Below the pieces are notes generated by a model that was given only the letters and a program-made list of their open reading frames with translations, ran no database searches and had not been told where the DNA came from. A DNA stretch of 64,000 bases from Atherinomorus stipes (lineage: Eukaryota > Chordata > Actinopteri > Atheriniformes > Atherinidae): assembly GCA_023101725.1 (NCBI GenBank), contig JALJCO010010572.1, positions 62,001 to 126,000 of the forward strand, in the 5' to 3' direction. Every line of letters begins with the position of its first letter. The stretch's first letter is position 1. Below are positions 11,625 to 23,523 of this stretch, piece after piece. The position numbers and the translations under genes were made by a program.

Positions 11625-12673
11625 AAAAAGACTTTAAAAATTTTTTTTTCTTCTTCGGTCTGTCTTTTCAATAATATCTAAATGTCGTCCAGTTATATAA
11701 TGTGCTATGTCCCTTTTCCTACACTAACTCGGTTAACTGTAGATTTTTGGAAAAACATAAGCTCTGTCTGAAACTAAAAGTGATTGGCAAAACTGAGGAA
11801 AACATCTGGAAACTACACAATCAAATGAAACAAAGCCGTGGTTGAATGCAGATCAGCTACTTCCCTTGAGATGAATTGAATTAGACCTTGAAAACTGACA
11901 GAGCTGAATTACTGGAGATGGTAACAAGCTTTCTGTAAGCATGAACCAAAGACACAGATTACCAACTTACTGACTGTCAAACATCACTGTGAGGAAAGCT
12001 TTGCTGCAGCTGTGGCTAAATGTGTGACATAAACCAAAACAAAGATAAAGGAACAACCCCAACTCGTTCTCAGAATCAGCTGTGGTTTTCTTCTTTTCTT
12101 CCTGCAGTCTTTTTCTTCACGAGTGATTTCCTAATCACTTGTGAAGTCAGGTAGACAAAGCACAGACAGAAACACGCATATTCCCCACAGAGGAACAACA
12201 GGCATCCCCCTTTCCTCATTGAGATTGTCTGTGTTGTAATCATGTCTGCAGGCTACAGCCGCTGCCTTCCCTTCTCTTTCATTATGACCATCAGCCTGGC
12301 ATCTCAACTCTCTGCTTTCTTTTAATGAGCTATAGTTTGCTGCTGACCTGGAAGAAGGATGAACTGAGGATATCTGAGGAGCTCCTTTCTGTGTTACATA
12401 TGCATGTTTATAGCACATTTTAAATATGCTGCTTGTAAATCAAGCGAATGTAAGACGCCGGGCAGTATGAAATTTTTTAAGTGAAGCTGAATGAGGGTTT
12501 ATGTTTAAAAAAAAAAAATTCCGTGTTTAAGGTGGGTGAATATTGCTCGTGCAGCCAGTTTATTTTTAAAAGAAACAAATTAGTTGATAGCTGAGCTACA
12601 GAATGGTACACTTTACCCAAAATTGCTCCCTGCCAGGCGTAAGTCCAGGTTTAATAAAGATAGTAGAAAGCTA
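11625..12673. other. No recognised feature
   Basis: Intronic sequence with an A12 run near 12510. No exon or repeat boundary was identified. Confidence 0.45.
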
Positions 12674-13892
12674 CGCTATATTGCCAAAGGTATTTGCTCA
12701 CCTGCCTTGACTCACATATGAGCTTAGGTGACATCCCATTCCTAATCCATGAGGTTCAATATGACGTTGGTCCACCTTTGCAGCTAGAAAAGCTTCAACT
12801 CTTCTGGGAAGGCTGTCGACTAGTTTTAGGAGTGTGTTTATGGGAATTTTGACCATTCTTTGTGACCGCATTTGTGAGGTCACACTGATGTTGGATGAGA
12901 AGGCCTGGCTCTCAGTCTCCGCTCTAATTCATCCCAAAGGTGTTCTATTGGGTTGAGGTCAGGACTCTCTGCAGGCCAGTCCAGTTCCTCCACACCAGAC
13001 TCTGCATCCAGGTCTTTATGGACCTGCTTTGTGCACTGGTGCACAGTCATGTTGGAAGAGGAAGGGGCCAGCTCCAAACTGTTCCCACAAAGTTGGGAGC
13101 ATGGAATTGTCCAGAATGTCTTGGTATGCTGAAGCATTCAGAGTTCCTTTCACTGGAACTAAGGAGCCAAGCCCAGCTCCTGAAAAGCAATCCCACACCA
13201 TAATCCCCCCTCCACCAAACTTTACACTTGGTATAGTGCAGTCAGACAAGTAATGTTGTCCTGGCAACTGCCAAACCCAGACTCCTCCATCAGATTGCCA
13301 GATGGAGAAGCGCAATGTGTCACTCTAATTCTTTGTGGAGTAACGCCTCCACTGCTCTAGAGTCCAGTGGCGGCTGCTTTCCACCACTGCATCCACGCTT
13401 TGCATTGCACTTGGTGACGTATGGATGGATGCAGTTGATCGCCATGGAAACCCATTCCATGAAGCTCTCTGCGCACTTTTCTTGAGGCCACATGAAGTTT
13501 GGAGGTCTGTAGTGATTGACTCTGCAGAAAGTATGCCAACTCTTCATCTATTGACCCGCTCCGTCAGTTTACGTGGCCGACCACTTCATGGCTGAGTTGC
13601 TGTCGTTCCCAAACACTGCCATTTTCTTATACTGTAATACAGCTGACAGTTGACTGTGGAATATTTAGGAGTGAGGAAATTTCACGACTGGATTTGTTGC
13701 ACAGGTGGCATCCTATCACAGTTCCACGCTGGAATTCACTGAGCTCTGAGAGCGACTCATTCTTTCACAAATGTTAGTAGAAACATTCTGCATGTCTAGC
13801 TGCTTCATTTGTACACCTGTGGACATGGAAGTGACTGGAACACCTGATTCCCATAATTCGATGGGTGAGCAAATACTGTTGGCAATATAGTG
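12674..13892 (-). mobile_element. Tc1-like transposon, 1219 bp, inactive
   Basis: Left end 'cgctatattgccaaaggtat' and right end (reverse strand) 'cactatattgccaacagtat' form inverted repeats of about 28 bp. A TA dinucleotide flanks each side (12672-12673 and 13893-13894), the Tc1/mariner target duplication. The body carries a broken transposase on the minus strand. It lies within the large galnt18-like intron, on the same strand as the gene. Confidence 0.95.
12756..13760 (-). pseudogene. Tc1-family transposase, frameshifted
   Basis: The ATG at 13760 starts MSRSQSS, then runs into a stop. Family-typical pieces follow in different frames: '[17 protein letters not shown]', '[15 protein letters not shown]' (second catalytic Asp) and 'LDWPAESPDLNPIEHLWDE' (third acidic residue), ending in an 'AAKVDQRHIE' frame-shifted tail. 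The first DDE block, near 13330-13350, is degraded. Relative to the family there are internal deletions in the helix-turn-helix/linker region and several single-base frameshifts, so no functional protein is possible. Tc1 transposases cut and paste DNA at TA sites using a bipartite paired-like DNA-binding domain and a DDE/D catalytic core. Confidence 0.93.
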
Positions 13893-14838
13893 TAAAAATC
13901 AATCAAATCTCTTCTGTGGAAAACATTCAGTGTGAATATGTTTGATAGGAAACTACAAATAATAAAGCAAAATATGTATTCCCAAGAATGACATCACAAG
14001 GTACAAGAATGATGTTTATTGAGTTCAATATTGATGAACATCATTGATATGATTGTTTTCCCCTCTGACTCCTATTTGTCCGCATTAATTTTAGTCAAAA
14101 GACTTTAAAAAACTAATAATAAATCATATTTTTGCATCAGAAAACGCGTATTGATTTAACTAATCTCTATTCAATGTAATTGCTTAAAATCCCATGTTTG
14201 CCTTTTGAATAATCACTTCCTCCCTTTAAATAGCATGTCAGTGTTTCTCAAAGTTTTTCAGTAATATCCCCCCTGTGGAGTTACTTTTCATAAAAGTTCC
14301 CCCTCCCCTAAACTAGTGTGTCCAAAGTCAGAACTCATGGGCCGCTGTCCTGTTGGTTTTGGCAGGACACGGACATCAAATCGCTCTGTAAACACTTTGT
14401 TTAGCCCCACTGGGATTCTGAAAAACATTTATTTAGGTGAAAAAGTTTCTGAGTTCTGCTTTAAATTTGGCCGATTGTCTCAGTGAAACACCCCCCACCC
14501 GAACCCTATCGACGGCAAACTCTGCATCCTACCTGAACTCTGAGCTCTCTCCTTTCAGTAAAAGTCAGTCTGATGTTGACTCTTCTTCTCTTTGTTGATC
14601 TGCCCCTTCCTCTCTTTCTTTGCTGAATCAGTGACAGTGCACACTGAAAACAGACGGTGTGTTTATATCCGCTAGCTAGCAGTTGTGAAGTGTGGTTTCT
14701 CAACTCTGGGATGCTGCTGGGCAGTGACAGCTGCAGACATGCACATAAGAAATGTCACTGTGCCTTCAAAAGTGTAAAAAACGCAAAGTTACATGGTGAG
14801 TCTTTAAAAAGAACATGTTCCAAACATGCTGAAATTAA

Positions 14839-15192
14839 TTAAAGGGATACCATGTAACGTTAGACTCAAACATCAGCCAAAAGTAAGTAATAAAAGATAC
14901 ATTTTTGGGTCAATATTCAGCAATGATGCATATCGTTCCTCCAAGGTGGCTGCCCTTCTCATAAACCAGACATTATTACGTTGCAGACGCGGATCCGTCT
15001 CGCATTGGATCATGTGACCTTGAGCACTTAGCTTTACGGCTCCATGACTTCTATGTCAGCTGATCAAAGTGGTCTGCTAACACGATTCCAAAACATGAAT
15101 AGAGACTGTTTCATTTTGCAACAGTTGTGTGGCCTGTGGGAAGTTACAGGTTTAGTGCCCTTGTGGCCAAAAGCTACACAATATACCTTTAA
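14839..15192. mobile_element. TTAA-flanked element, 354 bp
   Basis: TTAA at both ends. Ends 'ttaaagggataccatgtaac' and (reverse strand) 'ttaaaggtatattgtgtagc' are imperfect inverted repeats. A TTAA duplication is the mark of piggyBac-type transposition. Non-coding. Confidence 0.6.
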
Positions 15193-15547
15193 TCCATGAC
15201 TAAATTTATGGCCAACGTTTTGACTGTTTCCAAGGAAAATTAGGTCATCATTAAAGATGTCCTCCCTGTTTTCCTACTTCCACACTTTGGAAATTGGTAA
15301 AAAGTTGTGGATTTCCTCTTACATCTGTGGATTCATCTGGCTAGATGAAAATGAGTCTCCAAATTTTCCAATAATTTGTTCAAATTTGACCTATCCTGCA
15401 GAAAACTGTGTCATCTGGCACAGATTAGATATTTTCTGCTGTATTTTTGTCCATTTTCACCAGATGCTAACAGAGTTTTATAAGCTCTTCTCTCTTGGCT
15501 CTTCATTTTCTGTGTGTTCAGCAGCATTGCTACTAAACATCAAACAA

Positions 15548-15969
15548 TTAAAGGGACTTGAGGCACAAACGCGTACTGTAACGTTGTTTACTACGCTGAT
15601 ACAGTCTTTTTCTTCGTAGTTCCATTTTTTAGTGTTTTTCAGTTGATCTGGATCGTTTGCTGACGGCAGAAGAATCCATAACTATCGCTTACAGTGTTTG
15701 AATTCACCCCGATCGTCTCCTTCCTGTATAACTGTCAGGGACGTGTATGCAGCGTCAATTGACGTCACATCTGCAGGATTGCGCGGGAAATTTGGCCACC
15801 CAATTGCAGTGCATGATGCAGCACACAGCCTGTTCAAAGCAACAGAGAGAGACGTGATGGGGGGGGGGGGCTCCTTCTTTTTGGTTTTTAATGTTTCATC
15901 ATCCATTAGCATTAAAAAACTGGACATGCATGTTTATTCTTTCACAATTCCTGCCCCTAGTCCCTTTAA
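15548..15969. mobile_element. TTAA-flanked element, 422 bp
   Basis: Ends 'ttaaagggacttgaggcac' and (reverse strand) 'ttaaagggactaggggcagg', TTAA at both edges. Its interior ('gtctttttcttcgtag', 'gacgtcacatctgcagg', 'gcacacagcctgtt') recurs at 41640-42050. A G12 run lies at 15859-15870. Non-coding. Confidence 0.75.
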
Positions 15970-16224
15970 GTCTGTTTCAAGTTTTCTGAGTTGATAAATG
16001 ATTGACAAGTGACTTTATTTAGATGAGCCAGAATGTGTTGAAAATCTCAGCTGTTTTTCTTTTTAAAAACTAAATCACCGGTAAACCAAACGAGAAATTT
16101 CTGTTCATAAAATATCATAATTAACTGATGCTTTATTTCTTTAAAAAAATATATGTTTTCTTGTACTCCCTGGGCTGTCTCCAGTACCAAAAAGGGTATG
16201 TGCACCCTGATTTGAGAAACAGTG

Positions 16225-17014
16225 CTTAGATTTAACAGTTTTAAATAAATTTAGTATTCATAGATGTATAAATATGCAAAGTATTCCTATAGTCCCTTTG
16301 GCCACTTGACTGCACCTTACTCCCACTCCTCTGCTGCTTACTGTAGAATAAGTCTGCTCTTAAACAAGGCAGACATAATCACATCTAACACCGGGGAAGC
16401 TGTGGTATTTTCAAGAAGGAAAGGAAACATAGTTAAAGAGGAGGGAAGCAGATTGTAGGGAGCTCTGTTTCAGCGTATTAACACTGGTTTGGAGCCTGTA
16501 GCATTTACAGTTACATGATGAGTTTATCAGAGCATGTGATTGATTCCACCACAGGTTTCATTCTGCTCTGAAGCCACAGCCAGCTTGAACTGTGGAGCTG
16601 ACTGGACCAAACTGAGCAGACACAGCATGCAGCAGAGCCGCCAGCTCTGGAGCCTGAGCGAGTTACACCAGTACATGTGAAAAAGCAGCCAAACAGCAGC
16701 AGAAACTCACAGTGGGCTGAAGTGAAATAAATCCACACAGAAAATATAAGCCGTCTTTTTTTCACTATGTTAATACGCAGCAAAACAAAAGTTGCCGTTG
16801 TTGGACGAACCCTGTTCCTGATGGCCAGCCCTGAAAATGCAGTCCAACTCTCCAGGACAGTATGGATAAATGTAGTGTTCACTGATTTTCTTTCGACTGA
16901 TGTCTCATGTCTTTAACAAGGTTAAATCCCTTATTGTCAAAGGAGAAATTTCCCCGTCTAGGCCCATGTCAGACATAGCACAGCTTCAGAGCAACAAGTC
17001 TAAACTGTGCTTCA
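16225..17014. other. No recognised feature
   Basis: Intronic sequence. A 123-codon reverse-strand frame within 16511-16882 shows no family resemblance and is treated as chance. Confidence 0.45.
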
Positions 17015-17961
17015 TTAAAGGAGCCCTATCATGAAAAATGGACTTTAAAGAGCTTTTAAGCATGTTACTGTTATTTCCTCATAAAAACTTGATTTAAGAA
17101 GTTGTTTTGTTTTTTTTTTCATTTGTGCATATTTCACTATAATATACAGGTGCGCTGGTGTGGCTGTGGGTGTGGACAGGTGTGCTGCTTATGTGGCTGC
17201 ACCCTCAGTCTGCCTGGTTGGACGGGTTGTACTGAAAACAAAATCTCATTGCACTGGGACGCCGGTACAATGACAAAGTCTTCTGAATCTGAATCTGAAT
17301 ATTTGAGTAATATATATGAATATTCGGACCAAGCTAGTTCCTTTAACACGACTGACTGACCACCGGTGCACGTGATGAGGTGGCTCCAATCATGAGGCGA
17401 CGAATAAGCATTTGCAGCATCGTAGCAAGACGCCCTCTTTGTTCAAGAAAACTTGAGGAGAATCCTAACTAGGGCTGAACGATATGGACAAAATTTCATA
17501 TCTCGATATTAATGCCAGACATCTCAATATCGATACGATACGATATGACTACGGGTTCGTTGAAAACCAAGCACTTTGGTGGAAAGTGCAGTTTTGTTGG
17601 TGACTTCCAGAGCTTTATATGCAGGACAAGCGCAGGGGAAAGTCCGATCATCCAACACTGTTTACAAAAATCTATCCACGTGAGTGACGAAGCAGATGCT
17701 AAAACCAAATCTCTTACCTTCAGAATCTGTGTCTGTTGCGGGGCGACGTCATGAAATGGGCGTAAAACGTGGAGATTGGTCAAGCGCTTTGGTGGTTCAG
17801 TACAGTCAGCTGTTTTATATCCGTATTGGAAATTAGACGCATAAAAAAACTAAAATTTAACACCAGATTAGTTTCTATAGTGGTGAGGGGAATATATTTA
17901 GCTTAAATCTACCTGTAGTTGAGTTTTGGAACGTTTGAAAAGCATGACACAGCTCCTTTAA
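17015..17961. mobile_element. TTAA-flanked element, 947 bp, with internal fragments of other repeats
   Basis: Left 'ttaaaggagccctatcatg' and right (reverse strand) 'ttaaaggagctgtgtcatgc', TTAA at both edges. The interior carries a LINE-like tail ending in repeated tctgaa units near 17280-17300, and from about 17466 a hAT-type end ('tagggctgaacgatatgg') whose partner was not found. It is therefore a composite of nested or adjacent fragments. Confidence 0.65.
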
Positions 17962-18038
17962 CAGATTGAAGGGAGTTATCTAACACCTTGTCTATGGGAC
18001 TTCTGAAAGTTTGACCAGCATCAGAAAACCCCTTGGTC

Positions 18039-18897
18039 TTAAAGGGGAAGTTCAGGATTTTTGACATAGGGCCTCATTTTTCAATGAGCCAGAATGCTAC
18101 TTATCACTGAAGACGGTTTCAACATATTTCATTCATTATACTAGTTCTAGTGGGTCGCCGATGCTAATGCTAGTGCAAGTCAATAGGAATCTGCTAGCCT
18201 GTCATTAATAACAATCTTATCTACTCCACAGAACATTAGAGGCAAATCATTTCTAACTTCAGACCATCTGTGTAAATGCCGTGTTAACAGAATAATGTTA
18301 CAATAAAACTAACCTGCATTTCGTTGCATTTTGATTGTTGCTGCTGAGAAACTTTACAAAGTTTTACTTCCTGTATTTGGCCGCAGAGTGATGTCATCTG
18401 TTGCCACGTGCATGAAGGAATCTGATTACACAAATATAAAGTCTAAACTACGGCCACGTCTGAAAGGCATGAGGATATGTCGGATTTTGACGATGATTTC
18501 AAACTTTTTTCATCAAACTAACTGTCACCATGTCTCTATGAACCAGAATACACTGGCAAAGGTAGTAATCTGGTAAGAAACTAGTTCCTCAATATGTAAT
18601 GCAAAATTTGTCATACAAGGCTAGTTTTACTAGTTTAACACACAAGTTTACTAGTTTAACACGACATTTACACAGATAGGCTTGCTGATTTGCCTCAGAT
18701 GTTCTGTGGAGTGGATAAGATTGGTTTTAATGACAGGCTAGCAGATTCCTATTGACTTCCACTAGCATTAGCATCAGCAACCTCCTGGAACTAGAATAAC
18801 GGGATGAAATATGTTAAAACTGTCTTCAGTGATCATTAGTATTCTGGCTCACTTGTAAATGAGGCCCTATGTCAAAAATTCTCTACTTCCCCTTTAA
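18039..18897. mobile_element. TTAA-flanked element with inverted repeats of about 250 bp
   Basis: The left arm starts 'ttaaaggggaagttcaggat'. The reverse complement of the right arm starts 'ttaaaggggaagtagagaat'. The arms stay alignable for roughly 250 bp, sharing 'gacatagggcctcattt', 'atgctaatgctagtg', 'aatctgctagcctgtcatta' and 'ccacagaacat'. TTAA flanks both ends. The long arms make this a strong foldback sequence inside the primary transcript. No transposase. Confidence 0.88.
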
Positions 18898-18963
18898 GTT
18901 AAAATCGATAATACAGATGTTAAGACTCTTAACGTCTGTATCTATATAATCACAATTTAAACT

Positions 18964-18986
18964 AAAAAAAAAAAAAAAAAAAAAAA
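18964..18986. repeat. Poly(A) run, 23 bp
   Basis: Uninterrupted A run just right of the foldback element. No upstream retroelement was recognised. Confidence 0.9.
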
Positions 18987-18989
18987 GAC

Positions 18990-19850
18990 TCATCAAACCC
19001 TCATTGATCACGTATGATCCCTCATCAATTTAAAGTCACAGTGAAATTAATGAAGGTTTGCTCGGCTCACTGATCATTGAGGAACGCTTTACAGTCATAT
19101 GAATACCAACATAAATTTCTCAACTAATTAACTACACTGATGGGAATGTATAATTAACATTCCAACATTTTCACTTCTGCCTTCATCTAGCCTCAGCTGA
19201 CCCTCATTTGTGTTAATTACTCCATGTACGATCAATAAGCTGCACCTATGAACTTACACTCTCTCTCACCAAGTTATTTTTCATCGCTTACCTTAATTGT
19301 GAATTACCTCCATATGCTTGTAATTCATCACTAAGCAAGAGCATTAAATCATATTTCTGAGAGAATTATTAAGTTGCAAGCTTGTACTGCATTAGGAGAG
19401 AATATGTGGTAAATGATTAATGTATTTATCCCCTGGTTGCTCTGCTGATCAGCATTCAACCATGTGCAGCTACCATAACTAAACTCTGATATATTGTATT
19501 ATTGAGGAACAGAGGGAGCCATAAAATCTGCAGGCAATAGCACCACAGACAGATTTCTCATAATAGTAATTATAGTTTGGCAGCAGAGAAATACAATATT
19601 CTTCACAGAAAGCAACACAATTATTAACACTGGCCCTCATATAGACAAGTCTCATCCAGGCTTCGACTGCAGCTGCTTTTGAATATTTTCATACATCAAC
19701 GCTGCAGCTAATGAACACATTCACTACTCACAAGATGGGTATATTTGACTTCTTCTGTGTCAGAATGCATCTACAGTACGATATAACCTTTGCACTTAAA
19801 CTTAATTAGACTTCCTTTAAACTTTTAAATGCACATGTACAACTGTTTAA
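18990..19850. promoter_or_regulatory. Candidate conserved intronic non-coding block
   Basis: About 860 bp with no recognisable repeat in a repeat-rich intron. It contains many TAATTA/ATTAA-type homeodomain core motifs, e.g. 'gaaattaatgaagg', 'caactaattaactac', 'gtataattaacatt', 'gtgttaattactcc' and 'aatgattaatg'. This looks like an ancient vertebrate enhancer, but conservation cannot be seen from one sequence. It could also simply be AT-rich unique DNA. Confidence 0.35.
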
Positions 19851-20984
19851 TGTTTAAATACAAACTGCCCAATGAGCTGAGTGTCTGATGCATGAATTAA
19901 CTACTAAATGCTCTGGTTGAATGATACCTTGTATGTTAAAAGCTCTCTGTTCACATTTTGACATTATCAGACCAGGACAACACCAAACATGGCAAGTTAT
20001 TGAGACAAAAGCTGCATTTTCATAACACCTAGAATTTTGCAAAACCTAATTATCGCAATTAGAAACTGGTAATGGAAACACCTACATAAAAAAAAAAAAA
20101 ACCTAGCAAAAATATTGCAAAAAAAATTTGACGCTCTCATGAGGAGGTTTTGGAGACGTTTCGACAAAGCAGTACATCACAAAAGTGTAACAGAAACACT
20201 TTTTTCCCATTTACATGCCATTGAATGTGACGAAGGGGGCAACCACCAGTGTTCCTGTCCATGTCGGCCTATATGAAAAATCCAGAAATTGCTGTAATTC
20301 CACAAACAAAGTTCATTTTTGGAATATGTGGTCATGGCTCTTAAGCTCTGGAGTCCCCCAATTCAAGCAGAGGTCCAAAAAATAGGCTGGGGGCTCAAAA
20401 GATTAAGTTTTTTATGTATTAGTAATGACTTACAACGAGTTGTTCATGCTGTTTCCACACGTGGAACACATGACCGCGACTCAGTTATCTCACTCCCCCC
20501 AAAGACTATAAAAAAATGGACGTAGTATCCAGTTACGTCTGAAGAGCTGAAAATTTAAGCCAGTTGGGCATTTCCCACCGTCACCAACTTACCGTGCTGC
20601 GTGTATCGTTACTCCTGGAAAATACTAAAATGAGGGACGCTCAGAGCCGCGGGGCAAATGATTGACAGCCAAGCTAATGCTAAGGAGCTAAGCCGAAGTG
20701 AATAGCAACGAACAAAGATAGGCGCTTTAAAGGTAAGACACACTCATATACATTTATGAAAAGATGTACAGTTACTTCTGTTTATTGTGTTTATAGTTAG
20801 TTATTATTATAATACATCCTTTTCTAGCATACACATGCTGTTCTGTACACTGAACCTTTGAAATAGTGGCAGCGACATTCCGATTACCTGATTTGTAAAA
20901 CAGTGGGGAGTGAATGGGCCAATTTAACCATCGCAGTGGGGGGTGATGGAGGTGGTGGTGGTGTGGGGGAAATCAGAAAATTTC
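19851..20984. other. No firmly recognised feature
   Basis: Contains an A-rich run near 20088-20101. The segment around 20500 ('actataaaaaaatggacgta') resembles part of a dispersed fish repeat that may extend into the next feature. Confidence 0.4.
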
Positions 20985-21190
20985 TGGGAGTGCAAGTGTT
21001 AAACCTAAATTGATTTTTAGAACCAGGCTGTAAACATGTTTATTTCTGCTGTAAACATGTTTATTTTTGCTGTGAATTTGGCGTTTTTAACATGGGGGGT
21101 CTGTGGGGATGGACATTCTTTTAGAGCCAACACCTAGTGAAGTGGGGTGAAGTGGCACTTCTGCATCAGCTTCACTTTTCACCGTTTTGT
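20985..21190 (+). mobile_element. Degenerate copy of an abundant teleost repeat ('ggctgtaaacatgtttattt' family)
   Basis: Hallmark order: 'aaccaggctgtaaacatgtt', 'tttaacatggggggtctgtg', 'ttttagagccaac', 'gtggcacttctgcatcagct'. The segment 'gctgtaaacatgtttattt' occurs twice in tandem (about 21028 and 21050). Non-coding. Confidence 0.6.
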
Positions 21191-21559
21191 CCTTGTTTGG
21201 TTATTTCTCTGCTCTAACAATACCAACAAACATTGTATATTATATTGCTGGCAAGCCAGATTAGTCGTCTTGACAACGAGGTGTAACTTGTAAAGAATAA
21301 CCAACAAAGCTAAATGTGTGGGTAGTGCCCTAAAAAAAAGGTGCCAAAATCCCCTTAAATGTTCTCCTGTTCACTCCGTCTGCACCATGATGAATCTTGC
21401 AGCTGAGAAATTTCCATCCCTATAAATGAGTGTGTGATTAAGCAGGAATGTAGGAGCACATTTACTGGCTATGTCTATGTATCACATTGCCTGTAAGAGT
21501 AAAATCTTGAGTAAAACATTAAATAGGAAAGTGGAGATAAAGTAAATCTGAACATAGAA

Positions 21560-22590
21560 GGCCGGATTTATCGAGATCCAAATTTGCGTGTTGAAATTTG
21601 CCCACGCAATCTGGAATTTTGGACGAGGGGCTGATCCACGGTTTGAGAGTGATTTACCAAGAATGAAGGCGCAAATGACAGCGGGTGCAAACGTGTTGGA
21701 AACGCCCCAGTATTAATTAGGTTTTGCGTGTTTCAAGGTTTGCAGCATGGCTAATTGCGAGAGACGACAGTGCAAAAGGAAATATGACGCCAGGATGGAG
21801 ATATTAGGAGGACCAATAAACTAAAATAATTTTAAACAAGTATGATAAATATAAAAAATGATACAAGTATCTGTGCAAAGCCTCAGAAGTGGCCAGTTTA
21901 TGAGGACATGGATCAGTAGTTGCTGAACAAATGAAAATGTCTGCAGCTCTGACATGGTCTCTATTACACAGGAGGTGCGCACTTTGGCACAATACCAACA
22001 GCTTCAAAGCTTGCACTGCCAGATGACTGTGATCCTGTCCATCTGCTAAAATCCAAGTTAAAGCGTGACATTGGCAAAAAGGGGAAATAAAAAGACACAA
22101 TTAATGCAACTTTAGTCCTCATTAAGCTCCACAGAGGCTGCAAACTTTCATATTTCCAGAATATTTTACACCCCCCGTGTAACACTATTTAACCCCGTGT
22201 TAAATAGTGGTTTCCTGTATTGATTTTTATTAAATCAACAATAAGACCTAAACACGCTGCCCTCACTGCTCATTAAAGATGATTTTGAATCAGATGTGTG
22301 CGTGTCCTGGATTGCCCCTCTCAGAAGTTGCAGCCTTTTGTGCACAAAGCTGCAAGTTTGCACCTGCTTTTCAAACGTACTAAAATAGACGCAAAAAAAT
22401 CAGCAAGGCGATGCATCTCACGGTTGATAAATCACCTTGCGAGTTCTAAATTGATATATTTCTCCTCCCATTCCACGCACTTTTGTGTGCAAATGCCCCA
22501 TATTGCATAATGCAAAAGTACTAAATGGATAAGAGGCGCAATTTTGCACGTTTTAAAGACCAAACCCTTTTAGCACGCTGCGAATAAATC
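21560..22590. mobile_element. Probable non-autonomous DNA transposon, about 1.0 kb
   Basis: Left 'ggccggatttatcgagatcc' and right (reverse strand) 'actgatttattcgcagcgtg' share a GATTTAT core with mirrored motifs inside, such as 'aatttgcgtg' versus 'gcacgtttta'. No transposase was recognised. A short start, MANCERRQCKRKYDARMEIL at 21747, then a stop after four more residues, may be a decayed ORF. The family is uncertain. Confidence 0.45.
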
Positions 22591-23523
22591 AGTTTTTATT
22601 TTATTTGATTTTATTCATTTATTTATCTATTTATTTTTTAAATCAAATCAGGTACTTTTTATCATTAATCACATCTAATATTGTTAATAAACTAAAAAGA
22701 AAATGATTCCAAAGTATCAGTTGTGGAGAAGCAACTCCTGTCTCCATAGATGCGGAGTGAAGCAGCTGACCTGCACCCGGCTGAGGGTTTTCAGATTCAG
22801 AATACTTTACAGTACTGGGGTAATGAGGCAAACAATATGCAGATATTTTATTATATTTTATTTTATTATATCCATATATTTTATGATAGTGGTAGTGATA
22901 AAAATAATTAAGTTAATCTTCACAAATTAGCTTCTTTCCTACTGGCTGAAGCTAAGAAGGCACTCGGGGATGGTGATCACTGGAGCACCATAGTAGTGGG
23001 GTAGCGGGGTCTGATTGTTTCCAAAACATATCATAAAATTATGAATTATCAGTTATGTTTATTAAACCACACTGAGGAGGATAAATTTCCTTTTTTCTTC
23101 AGACAAACCTGTCCTTTCCCACTCGTGACTCCCCCTGTACATCATAGCAACATAAAGATGAGTACACAGACTGGGAGGAACACGCTCTGCAACACTATTT
23201 GCCATTTCTGCCAGCTTACTCCTGGGAAATCTGAGACCACAGAGCTCTAATAAAACTAGAGGGAGAAATAAGTCACTCTCCACCTGGTGTAGGTCCTCAT
23301 GAACAGGTTTGCAATAAAAACAATGCAGAAAATCAATGAGCGGTCTTGATGTTATTGATAATCCTGGAAAAATAAAACAACTTGCAAACCTATTAAGAGG
23401 TGCTTAAAAGAAAAGCATGCCCCCTGACAGATTTTACAACGGAAAACAAATATTTATGTGGGCTGAGATTGTTCCCCAGGCAACAGTTGGATTAATAAAT
23501 TAGTCTAAAATGTGCTCAAGGTC
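22591..23523. other. No recognised feature
   Basis: AT-rich intron sequence with a TTTAT-rich stretch near 22600-22660 and 22840-22880. No exon or mobile-element end was identified. Confidence 0.45.

Larger units (their letters stand above)
14237..16224. mobile_element. Probable old hAT-type element with CAGTGTTTCTCAAA ends
   Basis: Left 'cagtgtttctcaaagttttt' and right (reverse strand) 'cactgtttctcaaatcaggg' are the common hAT terminal pattern, 2 kb apart. No clear 8-bp duplication and no hAT transposase were found. The interval has taken up at least two TTAA-flanked elements (14839-15192, 15548-15969). The pairing of these ends is an inference. Confidence 0.5.

Noticed and set aside
14237..16224. 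Autonomous hAT transposon
   Set aside because: The terminal motifs suit hAT, but no transposase motifs or dimerisation domain were seen, and the flanks are not duplicated.
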